Assembly (NCBI RefSeq): GCF_041381155.1
Contig: NC_091134.1
Span: 64,038,902-64,102,901, forward strand
Length of the DNA stretch: 64,000 nt
DNA from: Argopecten irradians
Lineage: Eukaryota; Mollusca; Bivalvia; Pectinida; Pectinidae
Reading direction: 5' to 3'
Shown here one piece after another: positions 8,924 through 21,037 of the stretch (positions within the stretch are counted from its first letter, which is position 1; every line of letters begins with the position of its first letter). The translations under genes were made by a program, and so were the position numbers. The notes beneath the pieces are model-generated. The model had not been told where the DNA came from. It ran no database searches and was given only the letters and a program-made list of their open reading frames with translations.

Positions 8924-11345
8924 CAAGAGGCCCAGAGGGCCTGTATCGCTCACCTGGTTTGTAATGCCAAGTAATATTCTGAATACAGGTTCATTGTTTC
9001 TTTTCTGAAGGAATTATAATATTAACCTCTAAATCCCCTATTGGGCCCCACCCCTCCTGCCCCCAGGGGGTCAGAGCCAAAATTTACACAAGTTCTGTTT
9101 CCCCTTCCCCCAAGGATGTTCATGGCTAAATTTGGTCACAATCCAAGCAAAACTCTAGGACAAGTAGCGATTTAAAGGATTTACCTCTAATTCCCCTATT
9201 GGGCCCCACCCGTCCTGCCCTGGGGGGGCCAGAGCCAAAATTTACACAAGTTCTGTTCCCCTTCCCCCAAGGATGTTTGTGGCCAAATTTGGTTACATTC
9301 CATGCAGAACTCTATGACTAGTAGCGATCTATAGGATATACCTCTATTTCCCCTATTTGGCCCCACCCGTCCTGCCCTCCGGAGGCCAGAGCCAAAATTT
9401 ACACAAGTTCTGTTTCCCCTTCCCCCAAGGATGTTTATGGCTAAATTTGGTCACAATCCAAGCAAAACTCTATGACTAGTAGCGATTTAAAGGATTTGCC
9501 TCTATTTCCTCTATTGGGCCCAACCCCTCCTGCCCCCCGGGGGGGGGTCAGAGCCAAAATTTATATAAGTTCTGTTCCTCTTCCCCAAAGGATGTTTGTG
9601 GCTGAATTTGGTTACAATCCATGTAGAACTCTATGACTAGTAGCGATTTAAAGGATTTAACTCTATTTCCCCTATTGGGCTCCGCCCCTCCAGCCCTCGG
9701 GGGTCCAGAGCCAAAATTCATACAAGTTCTGTTCCCCTTCCCCCAAGGATGTTTGTGGCCAAATTTGGTTACATTCCATGCAGAACTCTATGACTAGTAG
9801 CGATCTATAGGATATACCTCTATTTCCCCTATTTGGCCCCACCTGTCCTGCCCTCCGGAGGCCAGAGCCAAAATTTACACAAGTTCTGTTTCCCCTTCCC
9901 CCAAGGATGTTTATGGCTAAATTTGGTCACAATCCAAGCAAAACTCTATGACTAGTAGCGATTTAAAGGATTTGCCTCTATTTCCTCTATTGGGCCCAAC
10001 CCCTCCAGCCCCCGGGGGGCCAGAGCCAAAATTTATATAAGTTCTGTTCCTCTTCCCCAAAGGATGTTTGTGGCCAAATTTGGTTACAATCCATGTAGAA
10101 CTCTATGACTAGTAGCGATTTAAAGGATTTACCTCTATTTCCCCTATTGGGCTCCGCCCCTCCTGCCCTCGGGGGTCCAGAGCCAAAATTCATACAAGTT
10201 CTGTTCCCCTTCCCCCCAGGATTTTCGTGGTCAAATTTGGTTACATTCCATTCAGAACTCTATGACTAGTAGCGATTTAAAGGATTTAACTCTATTTCCC
10301 CTATTGGGCCCCGCCCTTCCTGCCCCCGGGGGACCAGAGCCAAAATTTATACAAGTTCTGTTCCCCTTCCCCAAAGGATGTTTGTGGCCAAATTTGGTTA
10401 CATTCCATTCAGGACTCTATGACTAGTAGCGATTTAAAGGATTTACCTCTATTTCCCCTATTGGGCCCCGCCCCTCCTGCCCCTGGGGGACCAGAGCCAA
10501 AATTTATACAAGTTCTGTTCCCCTTCCCCCAAGGATGTTTGTGGCCAAATTTGGTTACAATCCATGCAGAACTCTAGGACAAGTAGCGATTTATAGGATT
10601 TACCTAAATTTCCCTTATTGGGCCCCGCCCCTCCTGTCCCCGGGGGGTCAGAGCCAAAATTTATACAAGTTCTGTTCCCCTTCCCCCAAGGATGTTTCTG
10701 GCCAAATTTGGTTACAATCCATGCAGAACTCTAGGACAAGTAGCGATTTATAGGATTTACCTCAATTTCCCCTATTGGGCCCCGCCCCTCCTGTCCCCGG
10801 GGGGTCAGAGCCAAAATTTATACAAGTTCTATTCCCCTTCCCCCAAGGATGTTTCTGGCCAAATTTGGTTTCAATCCATGCAGAACTCTAGGACAAGTAG
10901 CGATTTATAGGATTTACCTTAATTTCCCCTATTGGGCCCCGCCCCTCCTGTCCTCGGGGGGTCAGAGCAAAAATTTATACAAGTTCTGATCCCCTTCCCC
11001 CAAGGATGTTTCTGGCCAAATTTGGTTACAATCCATGCAGAACTCTAGGACAAGTAGCGATTTATAGGATTTACCTAAATTTCCCTTATTGGGCCCCGCC
11101 CCTCCTGTCCCCGGGGGGTCAGAGCCAAAATTTATACAAGTTCTGTTCCCCTCCCCCCAAGGATGTTTCTGGCCAAATTTGGTTAAAATCCATGCAGAAC
11201 TCTATGACTAGTAGCGATTTAAAGGAAATGTTGACGGACAGACGGACGACGGACGGACGGACGGACGGACGGACGGGACGGACGACGGACGACGGACGCC
11301 GCGCCATGACATAAGCTCACCGGCCCTTCGGGCCAGGTGAGCTAA
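8924..11345 (+). mobile_element. Pearl-like (Helitron-type, non-autonomous) element with tandem core
   Basis: The element opens with CAAGAGGCCCAGAGGGCCTG and CGCTCACCTGG, carries about 14 tandem monomers of ~157 bp, then an ACGG/GACGGACG microsatellite, and ends in a hairpin (AGCTCACC...GGTGAGCT enclosing GGCCC/GGGCC, 11313-11344). This layout of 5' block, core repeats, microsatellite and 3' hairpin is that of bivalve 'pearl' elements, which others have linked to Helitrons. It begins straight after the poly(A) of the preceding fossil. ORFs inside the array (for example at 10535-11314) are repeat read-through, not genes. Confidence 0.75.
9000..11225 (+). repeat. ~157-bp tandem array, ~14 monomers, with a three-monomer higher-order duplication
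   Basis: Each monomer contains CCCCTATTGGGCCCC, AGAGCCAAAATTTA, AAGTTCTGTTCCCCTTCCCC and AGTAGCGATTTAAAGGATTT. Monomers with the variant words GATCTATAGGATATACC and CTCCGGAGG recur at about 9334 and 9810, an offset of ~476 bp, which equals three monomers. So a trimer was duplicated as a block. The last five monomers share AGGACAAGTAGCGATTTATA and form a second, more uniform group. Confidence 0.85.
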
Positions 11346-12494
11346 AAATCACGAAATGTCTCAGGACAAATTTGTATGATCAAGACATGACATGCAAATT
11401 TCTTGTATATTATGTATATATATTTTTGTTTATTGTTATTCAACAATTACTGTTGATTGATTTTATTGTTTGTGCAATTTTTCTTGTACTCATGCAATGA
11501 ATTCAAGCCTATTCAGGCAAAAGAAATTTTCATATGACTATGATAGAGCTGATGTTCGCTCTTATCAAATTTTTACCTTTATTTCTGGCAATTTTGTGTT
11601 CAGATCTCAGGAAAAGGTCATAATCTGTATGTGTGTATATTTTTTTTTGTGTATATAGAAATCAAATAGTGTTGATATGATTTCAAATATGGATACATGT
11701 ACTTGGTTAGATGCTTGTACAACTTAGTACAAAATTAGTGTTTTGTCAAATTATCTTCAATTTATTTTCACTAATTGTACAAATAATGTTATTTCTCATC
11801 TTAATCATGATTATCTCCCTTGTATTTCAATTTCTTGTTTTACAATTTTACATGATTCTCATTTTTGTGTGAATTGTTTGTATATATTATTCCAATTTCA
11901 TCATTTTTTTATCTTGCTTCTAGCCAGATAAATTTACTTACCAAATACTATCATTTTTATCTTTGAGGACAAAGATTTTTGTGACCAATAGGGATATTTC
12001 ATAGTGAAAATCTGTGATTTTTGTAAAAAGTTTTATTTTAGACTTTTCTTTATAATTCTCTGTTTTTGTAAATAAAAGGTCATATTTAGTAAGAAAAAGG
12101 AATTAGAAATCAAAATGTATCGAAGAAATTATTTCAAGAATTTAGGTTAATTACACAAAGAAATTATGGGATACAATCTTTCTCAAGATACATGTGTGTC
12201 AGCTTTATTGTATGTAATTCCTTTCCTTTGATCATTGTAACAAGATTCTACCCACGCCGTGTGTTATTAGCGTTGGCTAGTTAACAAACAAAGAATATCT
12301 ACATAGCTAATTGCAATTTTAATTACTCTATGGTCACTTTAAGTAAAACACCTGTTCCTCCAGATTTTATCTTCCCTTTGTACAAGTTATGTCACCATTA
12401 TGACATTTACAAGGCACCTGTGATTTTACCTGGTCAGTTAATTATCTGACAGCCGTGTCAGGCATTAAGTATCAATTAGCGACAGTGTGATTAG
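11346..12494. other. AT-rich non-coding stretch
   Basis: No convincing exon or repeat was found. ORFs are short and hydrophobic-random. The part at 12240-12494 becomes less AT-rich and may be the upstream region of the possible exon that follows. Confidence 0.4.
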
Positions 12495-12699
12495 ATGCCA
12501 GTGCGCTGTGTCGCAGTAAACGGTATTGTCCGATTGTCTTACCTTGATCTTAGATCTGATTGGCTGACCAATCAGAATACGGAAAAAGTTCTTCGGACAG
12601 TCTGTTTAGATTTGGTTCATCGTCCAGCTCTTCACTCAGAGCTTGGACAAGGAATAAAGAACATCGGATCTAAACAGCTGTCTCATTTATATTTACAGG
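12495..12699 (+). other. Possible first exon ending in a strong splice donor
   Basis: An ATG at 12495 opens 68 codons up to a good donor (TTACAG|GTAAGC, exon end 12699). An ATTGG/CCAAT inverted pair lies at about 12558-12574 (GATTGGCTGACCAATC), a motif usual in promoters rather than exons, so the block may be promoter plus 5' UTR rather than coding. The peptide (MPVRCVAVNGIVRLSYLDLR...) matches nothing I recognise. The next exon is not identified; the plus-strand gene at 30.6 kb is one possible partner, across ~18 kb of transposons. Confidence 0.3.
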
Positions 12700-14639
12700 T
12701 AAGCAATCCTATATTTTTACTATCTTTGTTATTTTTAAAATCATTTATTCGTCATCAGTCATATTAGCTATTTGACATTATATTGTTAAATGATTTATGT
12801 TTCATTTTGATTTAAAAGTTATTTAATTTTTCAATGCTGTATATAAATTTTTCATTTGTATATTTTACGTACATGTATGTATTCTGTGTCGCAGTCTTTC
12901 TAACAAAAGAAACGAATTAACAAATGCGTAAATTTGAATGTTCGGAATCTTAGCAGCATTATTATCTGTTTTACCTATAATTTAACTCTAGGGTAGACCA
13001 TGTTCTGTAAGAAATCAGTTTACCTTAAAGTTATCAGTATTATCTATGCGAACCTTTGTGGTTCAGTGAAGCGTTACCTTAAATTACAACTTTTGTTAGA
13101 GTTATCTCCCTTGTGAGATCTTTCCGTAAATAGAATGACTGCCGACATGTGCCGAAATACATCTTTGTGTAAATCATGTTCCTCGATTCAATATCAATTT
13201 CATCATTGAGGTAACTGTATGTAATATTGATTTATGATTTTTTGTCTTTTTAATCTGAAATGTATACTTTTCTCTACTAGTTTAATCTGATCTGAATGAG
13301 CGAGTTTTAAACTACAAGTGTCATAAGTTTTTGTGTCAGTTGCTAACGTCAATGATCAGTAAATTTAAGATGTAAATATTTTTATTATAATCTTTGAATA
13401 ACCATTGATCCATAATGTACATTTTCATTATAAGAGCTTAATATTCGATCTCGGATTTAAGCTCGGTGATTATTGATGATTACTATATATCTAACGAATT
13501 TCGGTCTATCCGGAAATGACCACTACATGCCGGAAGTACAGTATCAAAAGTGAAAGTAGAAGTTGTCAATGTAAACAGAAGATAGTCAAATATTATATTC
13601 ATGGGTCGTGCTTATTTTATAAATGTTGTGTAAATGAGTTTTCTTCTAATTGTTCTAATGTCTGATAAATAATTTGTTGTTTTTAATATCAGTATTTAAA
13701 ATAATAGATCGCTTGTTCATTTATCTATAGGCTAAATGTACTTCTCATAGCCAAGTGAATAGACTTTACCTTAGCTAATCCCCATTCCCCAAATACAATA
13801 TGTTTAACGAAAGTCTTCAGATAAAGTAAAATATTTTCATTATACAATACCAGTAAATTAATTTTGAAATTACATTCTTTATTCAATTTAATAATAATTG
13901 TAAACTCTTAATTGACAAATATATATTTCCTTGTATGTTATATCTAAGTCGATAATCAATTGTAGTTGTACCTTGTGGTACTTAAAGAATGTTATATCCA
14001 TATTCATGTAATTCACTTCAGATGCTTGGGGACAAGGAAATCAAAGAAAACAACGGATCAAAACAGCTGTCTTCATTTAAATATACATACAAATCTCAGA
14101 AACTCAATAAAAACAGAAAAAAACAAACATGAAATTAAACCATTACGTTACTCATAGAACGAAAAAGCTACTTTTTGTAACACTATCTCTTCATATCATT
14201 CTTACTAAAACAAAGTATAAATTGCTGAACCGTTGATATAAATTATCAATTAAATTCGTTGCAAGGGAAGCTAATATGTATAGTGGATTTTCAGGTTTTA
14301 CTTTAAGGACTTCACTCAATATACAGAGAATAAGAGAATGGATAATTGAAAAAATATGTTTGATAATATCTTACATTGATAAAAGCCTTGCATTAAGTGT
14401 TAATGAAATTGTTTGTTCATACTTCTGAGTCTACACAACACATTTAAAAATGAGAAAAATTCGTCAAGGTCCCAATAACTATATATAATTGTAAATTTCT
14501 CGTGAAACGCATTTCAGGAATACATAAGGTCACCTATGTGCTATAACCCCCACTACCAAACAACTCACTGCCGTTGTCCTCGTGACGTCACATCCGTGGC
14601 TTATTCCCTGATAAGCAGTCGATATACAGGGCCCCCGGT
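12700..14639. other. AT-rich non-coding stretch with a diverged copy of the upstream exon end
   Basis: At about 14021-14085 the words GCTTGGGGACAAGG and ATCAAAACAGCTGTCTTCAT repeat, with changes, the end of the possible exon at 12636-12690 (GCTTGGACAAGG, CTAAACAGCTGTCTCAT). The donor GTAAGC is not kept in the second copy. The rest shows no gene. Confidence 0.5.
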
Positions 14640-15755
14640 AAAAATCGGGCAGTTCGTGAGGGCGGTATCTCGGTACTGAAGTGGCCGATTTTGATGCGGT
14701 TTTTCAACATTCTTGTCAGGAGATCAAACAGAATGACTGTAGTTACACGATTACGACATTGTTAGTCAGGTTTACGACATCGAACGTCGTAAACCGTTTT
14801 ACGTTGTCTTTGTCAAAAGTGCCATTCTCACGGGCAGACGACCATGTCTTACGAAGACGAAAAAAGTTCGATTTTTGGACAATTTGAAAAGATTAATGCA
14901 ACTCTACAGTCGATAGAGGAGTCACAAACCAACATTAACGATCGAATGAAGGAATTGAGGAGTCAGAGAGTGACAGGAGAAGAAAAGAATATGAGTCACG
15001 CTTTTTTCGCGGTGACGATTTCCACCACGAGGGTGCGGTCGGTCCCACTCCAATGTTTAGTGCAGCCGATATTCAACGAGAGTTTGAGAACATTCGTGAT
15101 TCATTATTGAAAAATAAACTTCCAAATGAGTTGAAAGGTGTTTGACCAATAAAACAGGAATAAAACAGGTTGATCAAGCTCATCTCGCAACTCTAAGAGC
15201 AAATCAGCACGATCAAGGATTTATAAGTGAGAAGGATTCGTGTCTGTCTCTTTTACATTACTAAACACCAACTGTCGCGAGACGCCTATGAACCGGGAAT
15301 AAAAACCGTTTTTCTCAACAAAATACTTGTCTTATCGAGTCAAACGAAAAACACATTGTAAAGTTTATTAAATTTCACGACGTATTATTACTTGCTTTAA
15401 AAGACGGAATATTTAGAGGATATGTCTTAAATTTTTCGTTAAAAAAGATCGCAGCGCTCAAGAAATGTACGGCCCCGCTTCCAGTAAAGTAAGACAGTAA
15501 ACCATCAGCACCCCGCAATCTAACATCCTCAAAGTTCTGCGACCTGCGGAAATCAAAGGAAATTCAGTCGTCGTCCCAAGCGTTCCACGGTCAGTGTACA
15601 AACACAAAATCGCCTGCCTTGGACTTCCCCAAAACCCATTGTTACTTATCCTGTCTCAAATACGACCTTGGCACGATTTTTTACAGAGACTGCTCTCCGT
15701 TTGTTATACAAACAATAAAATGTGCAGGAAAAAACCAGTAACTGACATAATATTG
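14640..15755 (+). mobile_element. Old gag-like retroelement fossil, possibly DIRS-type
   Basis: From the ATG at 14844 the sequence reads like the N-terminal coiled-coil part of a retroelement structural protein (SSIFGQFEKINATLQSIEES). Scattered similar protein-like pieces continue to about 15750. The order and style suggest ORF1 of a tyrosine-recombinase (DIRS/Ngaro) retroelement, but no reverse transcriptase or recombinase is attached, so the family is uncertain. It is broken, with several breaks, and therefore clearly older than the Gypsy element that interrupts it at 15756. Confidence 0.35.
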
Positions 15756-16276
15756 TGTAAAATTGAGGGAAATAACAAACTCGGTCTTGATTCCTTCTGG
15801 TCTTTATTGGTAGCTGGTCGCACCAGAATATGGTATAAAGACCCTATAAACAGATTAATAAAAACTATTGTATAAACTGTAGAATCTTTGATTGTATAAT
15901 CTATATATCAAAACTACTCTACAACCAGAATAAATAATTATAGATAATTCACACATGTATCATTCAATTAATAAGAGTATCTGAATCAATTCATCTTAAA
16001 ATATACTATAAATAAAACACCTACCTTGACAATGGGTCAAGGGTCTAATGAAAATACGTAGTAATCTAAATCACGTCCGTCTGGTCGTAAGTCCAATCCC
16101 CTTTTTCCTTTCCCCGCCAAAACAGGACAAAGACAATGACAATGACCACAAAACAGAAACGAGACAATACAAGGACACAACAACTGACTACGTCACACAG
16201 GTAAACTGGACACACGTACACAGGTATACACAACTAGTGACCAACGAAACGAATTAGTAAAAACCACCCTGTTACA
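15756..16276 (-). repeat. 3' LTR of the Gypsy element
   Basis: 521 bp, beginning TGTAACAGGG and ending TTTTACA in element orientation, with TG...CA termini. A CCAATAAAGACC word near the far end can serve as the poly(A) signal. No difference from the other LTR was found by eye. Confidence 0.93.
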
Positions 16277-16289
16277 TCCTCCCCCTGCT
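16277..16289 (-). other. Polypurine tract of the Gypsy element
   Basis: In element orientation the purine-rich run AGCAGGGGGAGGA lies immediately before the 3' LTR, where plus-strand DNA synthesis is primed. Confidence 0.8.
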
Positions 16290-16697
16290 AAGAAAATGAC
16301 GTCCTCGTCACTTTAACTGCAGCAATTATTACAAAACAATAGTACTGTAATAACGAATGTAACCAATGCGATGAACACGATCATAAACAGTTATGTTTCT
16401 ACATCAAATACTATAATACTCTATAGCTCTATGCAGAATAGAACAGATATACAAATCTTATTTCCTTTTATGGTACATTTATCTATATCTCCTTAAAGCT
16501 ACAGTAAATTACAAAACTCTTGATCAATCTAGTCAAGAATCATATACAAAGATACACGGTGGTGAAATACACCTTCAAATATGTGTAATAATATGAGATT
16601 CACCAGTACAATTGGTAAATAAAACATGGTTTAATCTGGTACATATAAAATTAAAACAATGATGCCAGATGCTATAATATAACATAATTATAGATAT

Positions 16698-19600
16698 CTA
16701 CATTTCACAAATGGTTTTGATTAGCACACTAAGAACATCTGGGGGTATACCTGAAAACACACCCTGCTTTGCTAGATTTTCCAGTAATCCTGACTTCAAT
16801 TTCCAAGTTGATATATCAGTATTGATATTCTTCACTCCTCCCATCACGAAATCCCCCAATGTTTGCCACGTTGGTGGTCTCGATGACCGTGTGGATCGTC
16901 TGGGAAGAGGCACTGGACGCTCTGTGATCTGTTCCTCCTCTCTAAGAGTGTCTATGTCATCTGAATCACCTTCAGTTGGGATGACAACTGTGTCATCAGC
17001 ATGACCTCCAGTAGCTGCAACCACTGACTCTGGAACATCTTTTATATTGGTATCATCTACTGGTCCTCCCTCCTCACTAGAGAACTGGTCGTCACCAGGC
17101 GGACCAGCGGCAAGTACAGGAGAGCCATGATCGTCATCCGGTTCCTGCACTGCCTTATCGCCTCCCTCATCAGCTGACTCCAAACTGCCAGCTGTACAAG
17201 GCACCAATACTACATCTTCATCCTCCATATCAGAGCTATCAGGATCTGCAAGGGTCGGTTCCGGTAATGATTCAAAAGGCTTGATCTCGTTGTGACCATC
17301 GTCCTTGAGATCTGTATCCTCACAAGGAATGTATCCTATAGGCAGTAAGTTGTTTCTGTGCATCGTTCTAGTTCTTCCCTCTGTAGATTCAGGCTCTACA
17401 ACAAATACTGGAATGTTAGAGTTTGGCTGGTTGATGACGGTGTAAGCATTCTCCTCCCAAAGGTCTTCCAATTTATGCTTCCCATCGAATGCCAACTTTT
17501 TCACCAAAACTCTATCTCCAACTTTGACTGGGGATCCTCGAACCTTCAAATCATAATATGCCTTTTGTCTTCTCTTAGCCTTTAACAACATCTTTGATGC
17601 CAAGTCATAGCTAAAGGTTAATCGTTCCCTTAGGTCCTTGGTGTAATCAGAAAGGGTCTGTTCTTCGTTGATAAGACCACCCAAACCAAACACAATGTCC
17701 AAGGGTAAACGAGGCTCCCTACCAAACATCAGGTAGAACGGTGATACTTTGGTCGATTCATGGCGGGTGCAGTTATAAGCATGTACAAGTGGTGGGATAT
17801 ATGCTTTCCAGTTCTTCTTCTCTTCAGACTTCAATGTCCGCAACATGCTAATGAGGGTACGGTTGAAACGTTCCGTAATTCCATTCCCAATGGGGTGGTA
17901 TGGTGTTGTATGAGACTTCTCCATCCCCAATAGATCACATAATTCAGCAATGACTTCACTTTCAAAGTTTGGCCCTTGGTCTGAATGAATACGTCGTGGT
18001 ATACCGTAGTGGACAATGAAATTGTTGTATAAAGTTTCAGCCGTAGTCTTCGCGGTCTGATCACGAGTTGGAAACGCCTGTGCATATTTCGTAAAATGGT
18101 CTGTAACCACAAGTACATTAGCATATCCTCCTTTACATGATTCTAATGACAGAAAATCCATACAAATTAACTCGAGTGGATGAGATGTATGAATTCCGAC
18201 CAAAGGTGCACGTTCATGTGTAGACGACTTCGCTCTGATGCAACGTGAACAGTTACTAATCCATGACTCCACATCCTTTGTCATGTCCGGCCAGAAAAAT
18301 CTGTCTCTAAGGAGAGATAACACTCTGTCCCTTCCAGGATGTCCGATGTCATCATGGAGTCCTTTTAAAGCTTCCTGTCTATATGAAGAGGGCAAAACCA
18401 GCTGGTAGCTGTATACACCATCTCTATTGACTTCCTTGAATAAAACTCCACGACGCATGGTCAAACTGCTAGCAATCTTAAACATCTGAGAATTCTCCTT
18501 CGTCTTAGGGAAATCACGACGACTTGGTTGCTTGTATTTTGATATCAACTGTATCCAAGGTCGAAGTAATACATCTTGACGTTGAGCTTTTCTCCAATCT
18601 TTTGATGTCATTCTCTCTATGTCACTCACACAAGGATCATCTAGAACATCTGCAACCTGGGCAGGAGAACACAGACTTTCAATATGGGTATGTGGCGAAG
18701 TAATGGACTGGTTAACTGCGTGCACAGCATCCATGGTGATGGGTAATCTTGAGAGTGCGTCTGCATCAGAGTTGACTTTTCCTGGGCGGTAGTAAATATC
18801 GAAGTCGAAAGCAGCCAACGCTGAGACCCATCGATGTCCTGTGGCATCCAGCTTCGCAGATGTTAACACATAGGTTAACGGGTTGTTGTCTGTGAATACT
18901 GTGAAGCGTTGTCCATATAGGTAGTCATTGAATTTCTCAGTCACTGCCCACTTTAGTGCCAAAAACTCGAGTTTATGGGTAGGATAATTCCTCTCAGACT
19001 TAGATAGTCCTCTACTGGCAAAGCTAATCACCCGAAGTTTCTCCTCCTGGCGTTGGTATAACACAGCTCCAAGCCCTTGCCCACACGCATCAGTATGTAG
19101 TTCAAACGGTAAGTTGGGCTGAGCATAACCAAGTACTGGTGGAGTGGATAAACACTTCTTCAACTTCTCAAAAGCATTCTTCTCAGCTTCATTCCATTTC
19201 CAAATAGAATTTGCTTCAGTCTTTGCCTTCTTTCCCTTAGTCTTAGTCTTGGCACATGCTGGTAATAGTTCATTCAATGGTCTGGCAATCTTAGCAAAGT
19301 CCCTGATAAACTTTCTATAATAACCAGCGAATCCCAAAAATGCACGAACTTCTTCTGGATTAGTGGGTTCAGGCCAATTAAGGACTTTCTCGATCTTACC
19401 AGGGTCAGGTGAAATTCCATCCTCCGAAATCATATGTCCCAGGTATACTGCTCTTCTTTGAAAAAACTTGCATTTCTTTGGAGATAACTTTAAACCACAT
19501 TCTCTCAACCTCTGAAGTACCTTTTCTAGTCGACGAAGATGTTCCTCAAATGTGTCGGAGAAAATAATCAAATCGTCCAAATATATTAGACAAATACTTA

Positions 19601-20915
19601 AATGAAGATCTCCAAGGCATTCTTCCATTAGTCGCTGGTAAGTGGCTGGTGAATTGGAAAGTCCAAACGGCATCCGAGTATATTCGTAGAAGCCGAGGGG
19701 CCCTACTGTGAATGCTGTACGCTCTTTATGATCTTCCTCCATCTCTATCTGGTGATATCCTGACTTCATATCCAACACCGTGAAGTACTTCGCACCACAC
19801 AAACACTCCAAAATGTCATCTATTCTTGGGAGAGCATATGAGTCGCGTATAGTCCTCTTGTTAATCTCTCGAAAGTCCACGCACATCCGTAACTCCCCGT
19901 TCTTCTTTCTAGCTAGAACTATTGGCGAAGACCATGGACTATGTGATGGGCGAATAATTCCAATGTCCAGAAGAGTATGGAGATGATTCTTTACCTCTTC
20001 ATACATGGATGGTGGTATTCTCCTGTGCCTCTGTTTGATAGGAGTTGGGTCATGCATATCTATCCTGTGTTTGACTGCGCTGGAAAATCCTATGTCCTTG
20101 TCGTTCTTAGAAAATATGTCCTGAAAAGACATGATGAGTTGTCTCCCCTTCTCAACCTCAGTCGACGAGAGAAAATCTTCATCTATCTCAATCTTTTCCA
20201 TCAACTTCTCTATTTCCTCTGCCTCATCAGTTTGTTCATTTTTATCCAAAATGGTTACTGGGGTGACTTCACAAAGTAAGGCTCGTGGTGACACAGATAA
20301 ACACCTGCTGGAAGTGTTAGCAAGTTCAACTTCCACACTCCTATTCCCCTTATAGTGATAAGAAATCAATCCAGGCGTGATGTCGAGGCCATCTGATGTA
20401 ATACAGTCTTTGGCTGGCTGGATTAAGGCACAAGTGGGATGATAAGGTAGTTCCCTGTCCAAATAAGACTTTATCTTCACCTGGCTGTTAGGCTTGACAC
20501 TAATGACCTTATCCTCTGCACTTCGGAGAACTCCAAGCCGAAAACTCCTCCTATTCAGTTCCTTTTCTCGAAGAGACAGGCACCTAAAAGCTAAAAACCA
20601 AGGAGTAAACAAATCAGCACTCTGTAGAAATCGAACTCCAGTCCGCTTACGGCACTTGTCCATTAGTACAGTTAAAACATTTGTTCCTAATAAAATTGGC
20701 ACTCTGGAATTGTAATCACTGTCAGGTACAACTAACAGTATACAGTCCTGCACCTGGGTACCACATAATCCTGGCAATTCAATGCTGACTTCAATATATC
20801 CATGATATGGTAATGGCATACCATCCGCACATTCTACATTTAAAATACAATCAAGTGGCTGTACAGGTAAATGTGACAAATGAGACTGATAAAATGATTC
20901 TCCAACTGTAGACAC
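16698..20915 (-). CDS. pol: Gypsy pol polyprotein (protease end, RT, RNase H, integrase)
   Basis: A 1,405-codon open frame counted from its first ATG. The protease motif LLDTGSTVS lies at and just upstream of that ATG, so translation must enter from upstream; the frame is -1 relative to gag, as is usual in this family. Reverse transcriptase spans about residues 300-480, with FTVLDMKSGYHQI and the catalytic YLDD near 445. RNase H spans about 600-720 (LHTDACGQGLGAVLY, FTDNNPLTYV). Integrase has an HHCC zinc finger at about 853-893 and a DDE core (MDFLSL near 919, HSDQGPNF near 979, ITERFNRT near 1013). The tail after ~1190 is acidic and low-complexity. No chromodomain was recognised. Confidence 0.93.
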   Translation of the reverse strand: MSTVGESFYQSHLSHLPVQPLDCILNVECADGMPLPYHGYIEVSIELPGLCGTQVQDCILLVVPDSDYNSRVPILLGTNVLTVLMDKCRKRTGVRFLQSADLFTPWFLAFRCLSLREKELNRRSFRLGVLRSAEDKVISVKPNSQVKIKSYLDRELPYHPTCALIQPAKDCITSDGLDITPGLISYHYKGNRSVEVELANTSSRCLSVSPRALLCEVTPVTILDKNEQTDEAEEIEKLMEKIEIDEDFLSSTEVEKGRQLIMSFQDIFSKNDKDIGFSSAVKHRIDMHDPTPIKQRHRRIPPSMYEEVKNHLHTLLDIGIIRPSHSPWSSPIVLARKKNGELRMCVDFREINKRTIRDSYALPRIDDILECLCGAKYFTVLDMKSGYHQIEMEEDHKERTAFTVGPLGFYEYTRMPFGLSNSPATYQRLMEECLGDLHLSICLIYLDDLIIFSDTFEEHLRRLEKVLQRLRECGLKLSPKKCKFFQRRAVYLGHMISEDGISPDPGKIEKVLNWPEPTNPEEVRAFLGFAGYYRKFIRDFAKIARPLNELLPACAKTKTKGKKAKTEANSIWKWNEAEKNAFEKLKKCLSTPPVLGYAQPNLPFELHTDACGQGLGAVLYQRQEEKLRVISFASRGLSKSERNYPTHKLEFLALKWAVTEKFNDYLYGQRFTVFTDNNPLTYVLTSAKLDATGHRWVSALAAFDFDIYYRPGKVNSDADALSRLPITMDAVHAVNQSITSPHTHIESLCSPAQVADVLDDPCVSDIERMTSKDWRKAQRQDVLLRPWIQLISKYKQPSRRDFPKTKENSQMFKIASSLTMRRGVLFKEVNRDGVYSYQLVLPSSYRQEALKGLHDDIGHPGRDRVLSLLRDRFFWPDMTKDVESWISNCSRCIRAKSSTHERAPLVGIHTSHPLELICMDFLSLESCKGGYANVLVVTDHFTKYAQAFPTRDQTAKTTAETLYNNFIVHYGIPRRIHSDQGPNFESEVIAELCDLLGMEKSHTTPYHPIGNGITERFNRTLISMLRTLKSEEKKNWKAYIPPLVHAYNCTRHESTKVSPFYLMFGREPRLPLDIVFGLGGLINEEQTLSDYTKDLRERLTFSYDLASKMLLKAKRRQKAYYDLKVRGSPVKVGDRVLVKKLAFDGKHKLEDLWEENAYTVINQPNSNIPVFVVEPESTEGRTRTMHRNNLLPIGYIPCEDTDLKDDGHNEIKPFESLPEPTLADPDSSDMEDEDVVLVPCTAGSLESADEGGDKAVQEPDDDHGSPVLAAGPPGDDQFSSEEGGPVDDTNIKDVPESVVAATGGHADDTVVIPTEGDSDDIDTLREEEQITERPVPLPRRSTRSSRPPTWQTLGDFVMGGVKNINTDISTWKLKSGLLENLAKQGVFSGIPPDVLSVLIKTICEM

Positions 20916-21037
20916 TGTAGAACCTGTATCAAGTAATGAAGTTATCTTATGTCCAGCAATAAGAATGTCTACTTCATTCGATGAACCAACAAGTTGAACA
21001 CAATCCCGTGAATCATCCGGAGACTGCTGGAGGTACC

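Noticed and set aside
9987-11314. ORFs repeating KFGYNPCRTLGQVAIYRIYL
   Set aside because: Read-through of the 157-bp core monomers of the pearl-like element.
8924-11345. CRISPR-like regular repeat array
   Set aside because: Monomers are contiguous with no unique spacers, and the DNA is animal nuclear sequence.
16048-16257. 69-codon ORF present twice, identically (also 23986-24195)
   Set aside because: Lies within the LTRs; it is identical because the LTRs are, not because it is a gene.
19780-20715. Plus-strand ORFs opposite the Gypsy pol frame
   Set aside because: Antisense shadows of a long real reading frame.
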